NCBI GenBank assembly: GCA_002348385.1
Contig: DEBD01000028.1
Span: 102,572 to 166,571 of the forward strand
Direction of reading: 5' to 3'
Source of the DNA: Gammaproteobacteria bacterium UBA2965
GTDB lineage: Bacteria > Pseudomonadota > Gammaproteobacteria > Pseudomonadales > Azotimanducaceae
Length of the DNA stretch: 64,000 nucleotides
Of this stretch, positions 43,094-51,520 are shown in pieces. A program made the position numbers and the translations under genes. The notes below the pieces were generated by a model. It did not search any database and had not been told where the DNA came from. It was given only the letters and a program-made list of their open reading frames with translations. Position 1 is the stretch's first letter, and each line of letters begins with the position of its first letter.

Positions 43094-43879
43094 TCAACCG
43101 TAACTCACGCCCATTCCCGCGCGCACATCGTTGTTCACGCCGTAGGGTGGAACGGGGTAGCGCAGGCCGTTTCTTGACAACTGGTCTAGTCCGGCGATGG
43201 TCTTAGGCAAAAAATGGGGCGGTAGGGCCATTAGCAACTCGTCGTCCATCACCCCTCCATAGCGCCGCTCCGCGAAGCAGGGAATCGACAGGCTGGGCTC
43301 GCCCGTGGCCAGCGCTCGTCCCCATGAGTCCGCGCATGCCGATTCGCCCACGCAACCCCAGCTCAGCTTCTTGTAGCCCGTCCACTGCAGCCCGTTGATG
43401 AACAGGATCATCTGCGCGGGTGTTGCATAGATGAGACAGATGTCCGGCGGGTCCAGCCGCCCGCTGGCCAATGGGCTCACCGCCATGGCCTCGTACTGCC
43501 CGCAGGGCACTACGTCCATGGCCTCCTGGTGGGCGCGCGCGTCTTCGGGCTCCTGATACCAGACGCCGCGCATGCGCTCGCCGCTCAACCACTCCTCGCT
43601 GCGCGGGTGCAGGCCGATAACCGTTGAGCACTGGGCGCCCACCAGATCGGCGGCGGTGATACCTACTGTCCAGCCGTTGCGCGAAGCCTGGCCGACGATC
43701 TGATCCGTGGTGTGGATGTCTTGCGGGCGGCGCAGGCGCGGGATCGCCATCATTTCTTCTTCGCTGGCGAACAGTTTCATGCCGATGGGTGTGGTGCGCA
43801 GTCGCAGCAGACGGTTGAGCGAGGCAACCAGTTCTACCCAGTCGAAGTGGTCCTGGTCGGTGGTAATGATCTCTGACAT
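43094..43879 (-). CDS. DUF169-family protein
   Basis: Protein of 261 residues. The signature LRLRTTPIGMKLFASEEEM, the cysteine-containing VGAQCSTVIGL and WGCVGESACADSWGRAL, and ALPPHFLPKTIAGL match DUF169. Function is not established; homologues are often found near anaerobic or aromatic catabolism genes. It is convergent with the 107-residue protein and divergent from the next membrane-anchored gene. Confidence 0.85.
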   Translation of the reverse strand: MSEIITTDQDHFDWVELVASLNRLLRLRTTPIGMKLFASEEEMMAIPRLRRPQDIHTTDQIVGQASRNGWTVGITAADLVGAQCSTVIGLHPRSEEWLSGERMRGVWYQEPEDARAHQEAMDVVPCGQYEAMAVSPLASGRLDPPDICLIYATPAQMILFINGLQWTGYKKLSWGCVGESACADSWGRALATGEPSLSIPCFAERRYGGVMDDELLMALPPHFLPKTIAGLDQLSRNGLRYPVPPYGVNNDVRAGMGVSYG

Positions 43880-43953
43880 TGGATGGGTTTCCTCTCAGGT
43901 GGCGTGACAATCGGTCTCGTGTCTGCGGGTGCTCCAAGAATCTACAGGATTGG

Positions 43954-44730
43954 ATGCCAAGAGCAACGGCGGTTTATTATCCGCCGCTACGTCGTGGGTT
44001 GGATGGTCTGTTGAGCCGTTCGTTGGGTTGGTTTCTGCTTTTTCTGTTGGTGCTAGGGGCCGTGGCAGCCATCGTCTTGCGGTATCTGGGGCCCACCATG
44101 ATCGGGCTGGCCTTCGACGATGATCAGCGGGATGCGCCCTACTACCTGGTAAGCCTGGTAAAGCGCGATGAAGCCGCGTCTGGTACCCAGGGTTTCGCTG
44201 CCCAGTTGGCGCAACTGGTCGCGGCGGAGGAGGGCCATTTGCTCTGGCGTGGCGTCACGCTGCAGGTGGCCGAAGGGCGCATGCGAGACGAATGGCAGGG
44301 CATGTGGTTGTTCGAGTTCGCGCGCGGTGGTGGTGTCGTGGAGATGCTGACGGGGTCGGGCTATCGCACGGTTGCAGACAGCTATGCAGGCTCCAAGCGG
44401 CTGATCTTGGGCACGCGCACGGCCCCAGATGGTCTCGCGGGGACGGGGGCGGCGGTGATGAGCTTGTTCGAGGTGAAACAGCAGCATGAATTCGCCGGCG
44501 AAGTCCGAGCGCTGGCTGCCAATCTGGTCTCCTTTCAGGGCAGCCTAATCTGGGATGCGCCGGTTGCCGACCTGGAGGGCAACGCACCGTTCAATCGGTT
44601 GCTGGTGTTCGAGTTTGTCAGCCGCGCGTCGGCTGAAGCCTGGCTGCGGGATCCGCAAACGGTGACTCAACGCGCGTTGATTAGGCGGGTGGCGAGTAGT
44701 GCTGTTACGCTAGTGCTACAACCCTCCTAG
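43954..44730 (+). CDS. Membrane-anchored protein with two ferredoxin-like domains
   Basis: Protein of about 258 residues. One membrane segment near the N-terminus (LGWFLLFLLVLGAVAAIVL) is followed by a periplasmic part. Two similar segments (DEWQGMWLFEFARGGGVVEML and APFNRLLVFEFVSRASAEAWLRD) look like tandem DUF1330-type domains. The ATG at 43954 follows AGGA; a TTG at 44011 would begin nearer the membrane segment. Function unknown. Confidence 0.65.
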   Translation: MPRATAVYYPPLRRGLDGLLSRSLGWFLLFLLVLGAVAAIVLRYLGPTMIGLAFDDDQRDAPYYLVSLVKRDEAASGTQGFAAQLAQLVAAEEGHLLWRGVTLQVAEGRMRDEWQGMWLFEFARGGGVVEMLTGSGYRTVADSYAGSKRLILGTRTAPDGLAGTGAAVMSLFEVKQQHEFAGEVRALAANLVSFQGSLIWDAPVADLEGNAPFNRLLVFEFVSRASAEAWLRDPQTVTQRALIRRVASSAVTLVLQPS

Positions 44731-44736
44731 ACGTCG

Positions 44737-45234
44737 TTGGTGACACTGCAAATCGACATTGCGCTGAGCCTGCTGCTGTTGCTGTTCGTAGCCAACGGAG
44801 GGCCGGTAATGGCCAAATGGCTGCTTGGGGACCGACTGGCGTTTCCCTTGGACGGCGGCCTGCGCTTTTTCGATGGCGGGCCGCTGCTCGGCCCGAGCAA
44901 GACGGTGCGGGGGTTGCTGGTGGGCGTCGTCGCGGGCGCCGCGGTGGCGCCGTTGGTGAACATTTCCTGGCGGCTGGCAGCCGTGTTCGCGCTGGCCTCG
45001 TTGGTGGGGGACGCGCTATCGAGTTTCGCCAAGCGTCGCCTGCGCATTCCTTCCAGTGGGCGTGCGGTAGGCCTTGATCAGATCCCCGAAGCACTGCTAC
45101 CGCTGTGGCTGTTCCGCGAACCGCTGGGGTTGGATGTGTGGTCGGTGCTGCTGCTGGTGGCGGCGTTCGGCGTCGGCGGGACGGCCCTGTCGCGGGTCAT
45201 GTTCCGGTTCGGCTTGCGCGATCGCCCTTACTGA
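44737..45234 (+). CDS. CDP-archaeol synthase (CarS)-like membrane protein
   Basis: Integral membrane protein of about 165 residues. The motifs ANGGPVMAKWLLG, DGGPLLGPSKTVRG, VGDALSSFAKRRL and GLDQIPEALLPLW match the CarS/DUF46 family, which transfers CTP to an isoprenoid lipid in archaea and has bacterial relatives. The start is TTG at 44737 or GTG at 44740, without a clear ribosome-binding site. Its 3' end overlaps the convergent metallophosphoesterase gene by 38 bp. It may make a CDP-activated lipid. Confidence 0.8.
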   Translation: MVTLQIDIALSLLLLLFVANGGPVMAKWLLGDRLAFPLDGGLRFFDGGPLLGPSKTVRGLLVGVVAGAAVAPLVNISWRLAAVFALASLVGDALSSFAKRRLRIPSSGRAVGLDQIPEALLPLWLFREPLGLDVWSVLLLVAAFGVGGTALSRVMFRFGLRDRPY

Positions 45235-46198
45235 GTGTGTGCACCGTGACTTCCGGCGGGCAATTGAAGCGCACGTCCACCATCGACGAGCCCGCGCCGG
45301 CAGACGTATAGCCGCACATCTGGGCGTGGCGCCAGTTGCCTTTGGCGAAGCTTCGCGGCACGCGCGCCAGCGCAACGATGGGATAGCCGCCGGGGAGGCA
45401 AACCTGACCCCCGTGAGTGTGTCCGCACAGCAACAAGTCGGCGCCCGCATGGGCTGCCTGCCGATATACCTCCGGCGTGTGAGACAACAGGATGCTGCAA
45501 GCATCCCATGGTACGTCTTGCAGCGCTTTTTCCATGTTGTGCGCGCCGAAGAAGTGCGCATCGTCGATGCCGGCAATGTATACCTTGTCAGCGCCAACCG
45601 CATGGCAGACGTTTTCGTTCATCAGCACCTGAATGCCCAGGTCTTCGAAGTCCAGCAGCATTCGGACGCTGTCGTGATTGCCCAGCACGGCGTAGACGGG
45701 GCCGTTCAGGTGCTCGCGTAGCCGACGCATCCCCGACACCACGGTTGTGTAGTTGCCGAAGGTCCGAAAGCGGTAGTCCCCAGTCAACACGCATAGATCG
45801 TAGTCCAGGCCTGCCACGCAATCGTTCAGGCGCTCGACGATGTCGTCGCTCATGTCCAGGTGCAGGTCCGACAGATGCAAGATCTTCAGCCCGTCACAAC
45901 CCTCGGGCAGCCCCGCTAGGGCGACGCTGTTGTGGTGAGTGGCGATGAGGTGCGCGTTGCGGCGCCCGCGCTTATAGGTACCGCTGAGCTTGAATGCTCC
46001 GCGCAGCATACCGTGCGCCGAATACCAGTTTTCCGGGTGGAAGAAGCCGATGCCGCCGCCAAAGATTTTGGACTCGTGCTCTGCTTCCAGCCCCAGGCGT
46101 TGCCGTGCGTGAATAGTCCCAAGGCGCGCCTCCAGGCGCTTGACCATCTGCTTGCCTATTCGATTGCCCGCCCCGCATTCCATGCGGCACTCCTGCAT
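45197..46198 (-). CDS. Metallophosphoesterase
   Basis: Calcineurin-like phosphoesterase of 333 residues. Metal-binding motifs are DLHLD (111-115), GDYRF, GNHD, a late His in SHTPE, and GHTHGGQ. The N-terminal 100 residues are not typical of the catalytic core and may be a lid. Similar proteins hydrolyse nucleotide-lipid pyrophosphates such as UDP-diacylglucosamine. It overlaps the CarS-like gene tail to tail. The start could also be a later in-frame ATG (MVKRLEARLG). Confidence 0.88.
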   Translation of the reverse strand: MQECRMECGAGNRIGKQMVKRLEARLGTIHARQRLGLEAEHESKIFGGGIGFFHPENWYSAHGMLRGAFKLSGTYKRGRRNAHLIATHHNSVALAGLPEGCDGLKILHLSDLHLDMSDDIVERLNDCVAGLDYDLCVLTGDYRFRTFGNYTTVVSGMRRLREHLNGPVYAVLGNHDSVRMLLDFEDLGIQVLMNENVCHAVGADKVYIAGIDDAHFFGAHNMEKALQDVPWDACSILLSHTPEVYRQAAHAGADLLLCGHTHGGQVCLPGGYPIVALARVPRSFAKGNWRHAQMCGYTSAGAGSSMVDVRFNCPPEVTVHTLSKGDRASRTGT

Positions 46199-46338
46199 GA
46201 GACCTGGGAGAATTTTAAGGGCCCGGGAAAATTGTGAGCGTAACCACGTCCCATTGTGGGCAACGTTGCTGGGTCCGAGGGCGTTTCCTGGGGCTCCGCT
46301 TCGTCTATTATCGGGAAAACTAGATTGGGAGTGGGACC

Positions 46339-47247
46339 ATGGGATACCAGGACATCATCTACGAGACCGACGACCGGTTGGCTTTCATCACGCTCAACCG
46401 GCCCGAGAAGCTGAATGCGCTAAGCAATAATCTGCGTGGCGAGCTCATGGACGCCATGCGCACCGCCGAGCACGACGAAGCCATTGGCGTGATCGTGTTG
46501 AAGGCCGCGGGCCGTTCCTTTTGCTCCGGTTACGACCTCGCCGGTACTCCCGTACCGGAAGACGCCGAGCATGTGGATCCGCGCTCTCAGCTACCGCTGA
46601 CGGGCACCACCCACCCGGGGGCCGTGCAGTGGTCACGCCACGTGGTGATGACCAACTGGACCATCTGGGAGCTGGCCAAACCCGTGGTGGCCCAGATTCA
46701 GGGGCACTGCCTGGCTGGCGGTACTGAGCTGGCCACCACGTGCGACTTCCGCATCTGCGCGAAAGACGCGCAGATCGGCTATCCGCCGGTGCGAGCCATG
46801 ACCACCATGGACATGATGTGGACCCCTTGGCACATGCCGCCGGCGAAGGCACGGGAGTTTGCCTACATGGGAGACTCCATCTCTGGCGAGGAGATGGCGC
46901 ATTGGGGTTGGGCGAACTACGCGGTGGACAAAGAGGAGTTAGACGATTTCACCGAGAAATTCGCTCGGCGCATGAGCCACATCGACAACGAGATGCTGAT
47001 GTACTCGAAGCGGGCCGTGAACCGGCAGTTTGAAACCATGGGCATCCGCGAGGCGCTGCATTCGGGTACCGAAATCCAGGCGTTGAGCTCTCAGCGTAAG
47101 GCGGCAGCCGAGTGGGGCAAGCGAGTACGGGAAGGTGGCCTGAAGGCGGCCTTGGAGTGGCGTGACGGCCCGTTCAGAGATTTTCGCGGAGCCTATGACA
47201 GCGCGCCCAAGCAGCGCCCCGTTGCCGGGACGGAATCCGACGACTAG
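46339..47247 (+). CDS. Enoyl-CoA hydratase/isomerase family protein
   Basis: Crotonase-fold protein of 302 residues. Key segments: DDRLAFITLNRPEKLNALS, RSFCSGYDLAG as the oxyanion loop, QGHCLAGGTELATTCDFRI, and IGYPPVRAMTTMDM where a catalytic Glu would be expected. The C-terminal helix region is longer than average. GGGAG lies upstream of the ATG. A tyrosine phosphatase-like gene follows 30 bp downstream. Confidence 0.9.
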   Translation: MGYQDIIYETDDRLAFITLNRPEKLNALSNNLRGELMDAMRTAEHDEAIGVIVLKAAGRSFCSGYDLAGTPVPEDAEHVDPRSQLPLTGTTHPGAVQWSRHVVMTNWTIWELAKPVVAQIQGHCLAGGTELATTCDFRICAKDAQIGYPPVRAMTTMDMMWTPWHMPPAKAREFAYMGDSISGEEMAHWGWANYAVDKEELDDFTEKFARRMSHIDNEMLMYSKRAVNRQFETMGIREALHSGTEIQALSSQRKAAAEWGKRVREGGLKAALEWRDGPFRDFRGAYDSAPKQRPVAGTESDD

Positions 47248-47277
47248 AGACGGCGGAAATCGGAGGGCGGCTGCGCC

Positions 47278-47805
47278 ATGGCATCTAGCACGTTGAAGAC
47301 CATGTTGGGTTTCGTTAGGTCGATGTGGGCGCGCCGCACGCCATTTGGTTCCACCTCGGATGACGTTGAGGGGATATACAACTACTTGGACATCGAGTCG
47401 CTGTTTGCGACCTCGGGCCAACCGGATGAGCGGCAGTTCGAGCTGATACGCGAGGCGGGATTTGAAACGGTGGTCAATCTCGCGCCCGAAAGCGTGCTGG
47501 AGAACAGCCTCATTGATGAGGCAAGTCTGCTGGCGGGGCTCGGTCTGGAATACATACACATTCCCGTGGACTTCAAGAATCCCACCCAGGATGACTTCGA
47601 CAACTTCGTGCGCAGCGTCCAGGAACGTGCCCACAAAAAGATCTGGGTCCACTGTGCGGCCAACATGCGCGTGTCGGCGTTTGTCTACAAATACCGTTGC
47701 TCGGTGTTGGGAGAGCAGGAAGCGGTGGCCAAATCGGACCTCGATAGAATCTGGGAGCCGTTTGGCGTGTGGAAGAGCTTTCTTTGGGGGCCGGGTACGG
47801 AGTAG
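47278..47805 (+). CDS. Protein tyrosine phosphatase-like (DUF442-type) protein
   Basis: Protein of 175 residues with an unremarkable basic N-terminus. The phosphatase P-loop region VHCAANMRVSAF has a Cys-x4-Arg spacing, as in DUF442 proteins, instead of the Cys-x5-Arg of classic phosphatases. ESLFATSGQPDERQFELIREAGFETVVNL is the typical N-terminal block. It may be a phosphatase or sulfur-related enzyme. It lies behind the enoyl-CoA hydratase gene. Confidence 0.83.
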   Translation: MASSTLKTMLGFVRSMWARRTPFGSTSDDVEGIYNYLDIESLFATSGQPDERQFELIREAGFETVVNLAPESVLENSLIDEASLLAGLGLEYIHIPVDFKNPTQDDFDNFVRSVQERAHKKIWVHCAANMRVSAFVYKYRCSVLGEQEAVAKSDLDRIWEPFGVWKSFLWGPGTE

Positions 47806-47845
47806 CGGATAAGCTGGGGGGTGGTTGGCGCCGTTGGCGAGATTC

Positions 47846-48070
47846 ATGCAGCCATCTTTTTTCGCGCCTCCGGGATCGGCCGGTATCTTCACCATGGCGG
47901 CTCATGGGCCGCAGCTGGTCACGAGTTGGGCTTCAGAAAGATTGATATTTCGTCTTCGTGCCCGTACCACCATCTTGCACCTTGTGGCTCGCATCCACTT
48001 ACGGATCCCATGTGGTCTTCGAATTCGTCCACGATGGAGGACCGGAATATCGCATCACCAAAATCCGGTA
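47846..48070 (+). pseudogene. Possible frameshifted remnant
   Basis: Two protein-like segments in different frames, as described for the surrounding gap, with stops between them. They may be parts of one decayed gene or of two. The N-terminal part looks like a pyridoxamine-phosphate-oxidase-family start. Weakly supported. Confidence 0.35.
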
Positions 48071-48270
48071 ACTGCATGCCAACTCCGATGCAATGGCCTG
48101 GGCTTAAGCACGTGTGCGAAGCGTTGGTGCAGTGGGGTCCGTTGCCAAGGCACTGGATGACGTGATGCTGTCTGGATTACTGAGAAAGCGAAAACAAGAT
48201 GATCGGCGGCCTCAACGACCCTGGTAGGATATTCCAGCGCCATCTGAATAGATGGCTTGAACAGGAACGA

Positions 48271-48297
48271 AGGAAAGGAAAGGAAAGGAAAGGAAAG
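48271..48297 (+). repeat. Pentanucleotide repeat (AGGAA)5 forming a ribosome-binding site
   Basis: Five perfect AGGAA units plus AG, directly before the ATG at 48304. The last unit is 8 nt from the start and is itself a strong Shine-Dalgarno sequence. Slippage would change the number of sites and, for any upstream in-frame start, the reading frame. Confidence 0.9.
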
Positions 48298-48303
48298 TTA
48301 ACC

Positions 48304-48576
48304 ATGAAGAACCAGATCCGCGCGCTCGTCGTTGTATCCGTACTTGCCAGTGGTTCCGTGCAAGCTGCTGAACAGTTCGATCGGGGCACGTGCGCTTCCA
48401 TCAAAGGGGCCGTAGAGCTTTTTCTCGCGTTAGCCGATGCGAAATTCAAGGAACAGGAGAGCCTCAGGAACAACGATGCGATCGCGGCTGCAGATGAAGC
48501 ATTTAAAGTGGCCGCAGCGTTTAGCGACCTCGTCGAGAATTACGCAACGGCCTACGCGGCGTTCTGCAAGCCATAG
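48304..48576 (+). CDS. Small secreted protein
   Basis: Protein of 90 residues with a signal peptide (ALVVVSVLASGSVQAAEQF). The mature part of about 67 residues is helical, with two cysteines (TCASIKGAVELFLAL and FCKP at the end) that could form a disulfide. I do not recognise the family. The start is chosen from the signal peptide and the ribosome-binding repeat in front; a longer frame from 48199 would translate the repeat. Confidence 0.7.
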   Translation: MKNQIRALVVVSVLASGSVQAAEQFDRGTCASIKGAVELFLALADAKFKEQESLRNNDAIAAADEAFKVAAAFSDLVENYATAYAAFCKP

Positions 48577-48599
48577 CTCAAATGACCGGTTGTTCCTTC

Positions 48600-49289
48600 T
48601 CACACGTCGTCTTCAATAGGCTGCGTTGCGGATATGCGTGGCAGCCGCGCTTGCCAGTGGAAGATATGGGCGGTGGTGAACTCGTCGAACTCTCCAAGAT
48701 TAGGAAAGGTGAGCGCGTTGATGGTGGTTAGCTCGCGGTAGTCCGGGTCGGGCAGTACGGTGATGCGGGTGTCTGCCACCAGCACTTCCGACGCGTGCTG
48801 CTGCGCCAACCCGAGCAGCGGCAGGTTCTGCTTGTCGTATAGGACGTCTGCCATCAGCACGATGTCGCAGCGTTGCGGAAGTGTTGCGCTGATCTGTATG
48901 TCCACACCGTTTAGTTCGGCATTGGTGGCGCTAGCCAGTCTGGCGTCGGGGTCGGTATCGCAAGCAAGCACGCTTGATGCGCCGGCGAGTGCCGCCGCAA
49001 TGCCGGCGATGCCAGAGCCTGAGCCTAGATCCACGACGGATTTCCCCTGTACCCATTGCGGTTCCTGCAGTAGTAATTGAGCCAGCGCCGCACCGCTACC
49101 CCAGCACAAACACCAGTATGCGGGGTTGGCGAGCACCTGGTGCATCACGTCCCCGGGTAGGGGCCCGGTGGGGAAATCGGCGTTGATCAACGCCAGGCTG
49201 ATGTGCTCGCAGCCGGGCAGCGCAACGGGTTCGATGCGCGCCATGGGCAGCGTGGCTTGCAGTCGCGTTTGTAGTGCAGAGATCCCCAT
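48600..49289 (-). CDS. SAM-dependent methyltransferase, ETFBKMT/PrmA-like
   Basis: Methyltransferase of 229 residues. Motif I is VVDLGSGSGIAGIAAALAGA, followed by LACDTDPDARLASATNAELNG and IVLMADVLYDKQNLP, the order seen in protein lysine methyltransferases related to ETF-beta and ribosomal L11 methylases. YWCLCWGSGAALAQLL precedes the core. The target protein is unknown. Confidence 0.85.
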   Translation of the reverse strand: MGISALQTRLQATLPMARIEPVALPGCEHISLALINADFPTGPLPGDVMHQVLANPAYWCLCWGSGAALAQLLLQEPQWVQGKSVVDLGSGSGIAGIAAALAGASSVLACDTDPDARLASATNAELNGVDIQISATLPQRCDIVLMADVLYDKQNLPLLGLAQQHASEVLVADTRITVLPDPDYRELTTINALTFPNLGEFDEFTTAHIFHWQARLPRISATQPIEDDV

Positions 49290-49326
49290 CGAGCGTGACC
49301 GGCCGGTGACGGGGGCAAGTGTAGCG

Positions 49327-49671
49327 TTACAGCTGGGCGGAGTGCTTGCGAATCCAGATCAGGCCCACAAGCCCCAGTGTGAGCACGGGCAGCGGCGCCA
49401 GGTCCCGCAGCAGCTGTGTGAATTCCGGCGCTGTGAGCTCGGCCACGGGCAGTTGGCTGTTGCCGTCGGTGTTGGATGCCACCACGGAGTTGCTCAATAG
49501 CGGCTCCGCCAGCACCACTCCGGTGGACGCCAGGGTCAACGCCAGCACGCAAGCCAGCAGCGTGCGGTGCGCACGCCGCTGGGCGAGGCGCAAGTATGGT
49601 GACGAATTGACGGGCTTTTTCACGGGACGTCTTCTAGTTGGCTTGTTAGGCAGTTTAGGATCCACGCGCAT
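49327..49671 (-). CDS. Hypothetical membrane protein
   Basis: Protein of about 114 residues. A basic N-terminus precedes a hydrophobic segment (TLLACVLALTLASTGVVLA), and a second one ends the protein (PLPVLTLGLVGLIWIRKHSAQL), leaving about 40 residues outside. No ribosome-binding site is clear at the first ATG, and an internal GTG (VKKPVNSSPYL) is possible. An antisense frame of 122 codons covers the same DNA and is less protein-like. Function unknown. Confidence 0.5.
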   Translation of the reverse strand: MRVDPKLPNKPTRRRPVKKPVNSSPYLRLAQRRAHRTLLACVLALTLASTGVVLAEPLLSNSVVASNTDGNSQLPVAELTAPEFTQLLRDLAPLPVLTLGLVGLIWIRKHSAQL

Positions 49672-49800
49672 GTCGGGCTGCAGACAAGGTGTATGGCGTG
49701 TAAGCGCAACGTAAGCGCAGCAGGGAAATAGCTAGGCTGATTGACAGTTTGCGGGGCCTTTGTTTCCATTGGCGACCCCGCCAGCAGCCCGGAGAGCTGA

Positions 49801-50940
49801 ATGATCCTCAACGAAGAGCAGACCATGCTCAAAGACAGCGCGAAGGATTTCTGCACCAACAGCGCCCCCATCGCGCAATTGCGCAAGCTTCGTGACGAGC
49901 GAGATCCGGGCGGATTTGATCGAGCCACGTGGCAATCCATGGTGGAGCTAGGTTGGGCTGGAATTCCCTTTCCAGAGGAGTTCGGCGGGCTGGATTTCGG
50001 TTACAAAGGTCTGGGGGTGGTCACGGAGGAGTGCGGGCGCACGCTGGTGGCGAGCCCTCTGTTCGCTACCGTCTGGCTAGGCGGAACCGCCATCAACCTG
50101 GGGGGCAGCAACGAGCAGAAGTCCGAGCTCCTGCCGCAGCTTGCCGCGGGCGAGCTGCTGCTGGCCCTGGCGCTGGAGGAATCTCACAAGCACAACCCGT
50201 ATGGCGTGGCCACCACGGCCACGGCCGATGGCGGCGACTTTGTTATCAACGGAAGCAAAACGTTTGTGCTGGACGGCCATGTGGCGGACAAACTACTGGT
50301 GGTGGCGCGCAGCGCCGGCGAGCCGAGCGAGCGTGATGGCCTTACCCTGTTGCTGGTTGATTCGGGGACGGATGGTTTGAGCGTGGATCGCACCATCATG
50401 ACCGATTCCCGCAACGCGGCCAACGTGCAGCTCGATGGGGTTCGCGTGGGCGCGGATGCCGTGGTGGGTGCGGTGGGGCAGGGCGCCGACGTGCTCGACC
50501 TGACGCTGGACATCGCGCGAATCGGTCTGGCGGCAGAAATGCTCGGCAGCCTGCAGGAGTGCTTTGAGCGTACGGTGGCATACCTCAAGGAGCGCGAGCA
50601 GTTCGGCGTGCCGATCGGTTCTTTCCAGGCACTCAAGCACCGGGCCGCGGACATGTTCTGCGAGGTTGAACTCTCCAAATCGTGCGTGTTGGAGGCGCTC
50701 AGCGCGCTGGACGAGGGTCGCGACGCCAGGCAAGTAGCAAGTCTTGCGAGCCTGACCAAAACCAAGGTAGGCGAAACCTTTCACCAGGTATCCAGAGAAG
50801 GAATCCAGATGCACGGTGGCATCGGAATGACCGACGAGTTCGACATCGGTTTCTTCATCAAGCGGGCGGCCGTGGCGGAGCAGACGCTGGGCGATTCAAG
50901 CTTCCACCGCAATCGCTACGGCGAGTTGGAAGGATACTAA
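49801..50940 (+). CDS. Acyl-CoA dehydrogenase
   Basis: FAD-dependent acyl-CoA dehydrogenase of 379 residues. The N-terminal helices (ILNEEQTMLKDSAKDF), GIPFPEEFGGLDFGYKGLGVVTEECGRTL, ALALEESHKHNP and the C-terminal QMHGGIGMTDEFDIGFFIKRA are typical. The substrate-base position is not the common EGTSE form. AGCTGA-type spacing before the ATG is weak. Its stop overlaps the convergent thioesterase gene by 4 bp. Confidence 0.92.
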   Translation: MILNEEQTMLKDSAKDFCTNSAPIAQLRKLRDERDPGGFDRATWQSMVELGWAGIPFPEEFGGLDFGYKGLGVVTEECGRTLVASPLFATVWLGGTAINLGGSNEQKSELLPQLAAGELLLALALEESHKHNPYGVATTATADGGDFVINGSKTFVLDGHVADKLLVVARSAGEPSERDGLTLLLVDSGTDGLSVDRTIMTDSRNAANVQLDGVRVGADAVVGAVGQGADVLDLTLDIARIGLAAEMLGSLQECFERTVAYLKEREQFGVPIGSFQALKHRAADMFCEVELSKSCVLEALSALDEGRDARQVASLASLTKTKVGETFHQVSREGIQMHGGIGMTDEFDIGFFIKRAAVAEQTLGDSSFHRNRYGELEGY

Positions 50941-51422
50941 GCGGGGTTTCTCCGGATTCCGATGGTCTGGCCGACCTCGTCGGGCTTCGCAAGGGTTGAG
51001 TGAGCATCCATTAGAGCGGTTAAGCGCTGCTGGATAGCATCGGGAAAGGGTGCCGTCCGACGGTTTGTCATGTCCACGTGCAAAGCCAGCTGCTCCGCGG
51101 TGGCGGCTAGGTAGCCTTGGTCCGCGTGGCGCATGGTCTCGAAGAAGTGCAGGCGCTTCTCGTCCCAGTCTAGAAGCTGGAACTCCACCACCACTGGATC
51201 TCCCAGCGTAAGCTCGCTGAGGTAGTTCACCTGAATTTCCCGGGTGAAGCAGGATCCTCCCTGGGTGCGTACGTAGTCTTCGCCGATTCCCAACAGGTTG
51301 TAGACGTAGTCCAGACATTGATCAAACAGCAGAACGTAATAGGCAACGTTCATGTGTCCGTTATAGTCAATCCACTGTTTCTCCACTTTCCTGGCGGGGC
51401 AGGCAATAGGCGCTTCAAACAT
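50937..51422 (-). CDS. Acyl-CoA thioesterase (4HBT/YbgC-like)
   Basis: Hot-dog thioesterase of 161 residues. WIDYNGHMNVAYYVLLFDQ carries the catalytic loop common to carnitine-type and 4-hydroxybenzoyl-CoA-like thioesterases, and EIQVNYLSELTLGDPVVVEF follows. It hydrolyses an acyl-CoA, identity unknown. Tail-to-tail overlap with the acyl-CoA dehydrogenase gene. Confidence 0.9.
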   Translation of the reverse strand: MFEAPIACPARKVEKQWIDYNGHMNVAYYVLLFDQCLDYVYNLLGIGEDYVRTQGGSCFTREIQVNYLSELTLGDPVVVEFQLLDWDEKRLHFFETMRHADQGYLAATAEQLALHVDMTNRRTAPFPDAIQQRLTALMDAHSTLAKPDEVGQTIGIRRNPA

Positions 51423-51520
51423 GGGCTCAGCCGGCGGTTCGCAACCCCACGTATGGTAGCGAGTATTGCCGGTAATTACGCCTGCACGTAAGCTAACCCA
51501 CGCAGTATGGAGTAGTTTGG

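Larger units (their letters stand above)
47806..48303. other. Long non-coding stretch with decayed gene fragments
   Basis: About 500 bp without an intact gene. A piece from 47846 in one frame (MQPSFFAPPGSAGIFTMAAH, then GPQLVTSW) resembles the start of pyridoxamine-phosphate-oxidase-like proteins, and a piece around 48003-48070 in another frame (VVFEFVHDGGPEYRITKIR) looks like the end of a protein. The rest has nothing I can identify before the AGGAA repeat. Confidence 0.4.
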
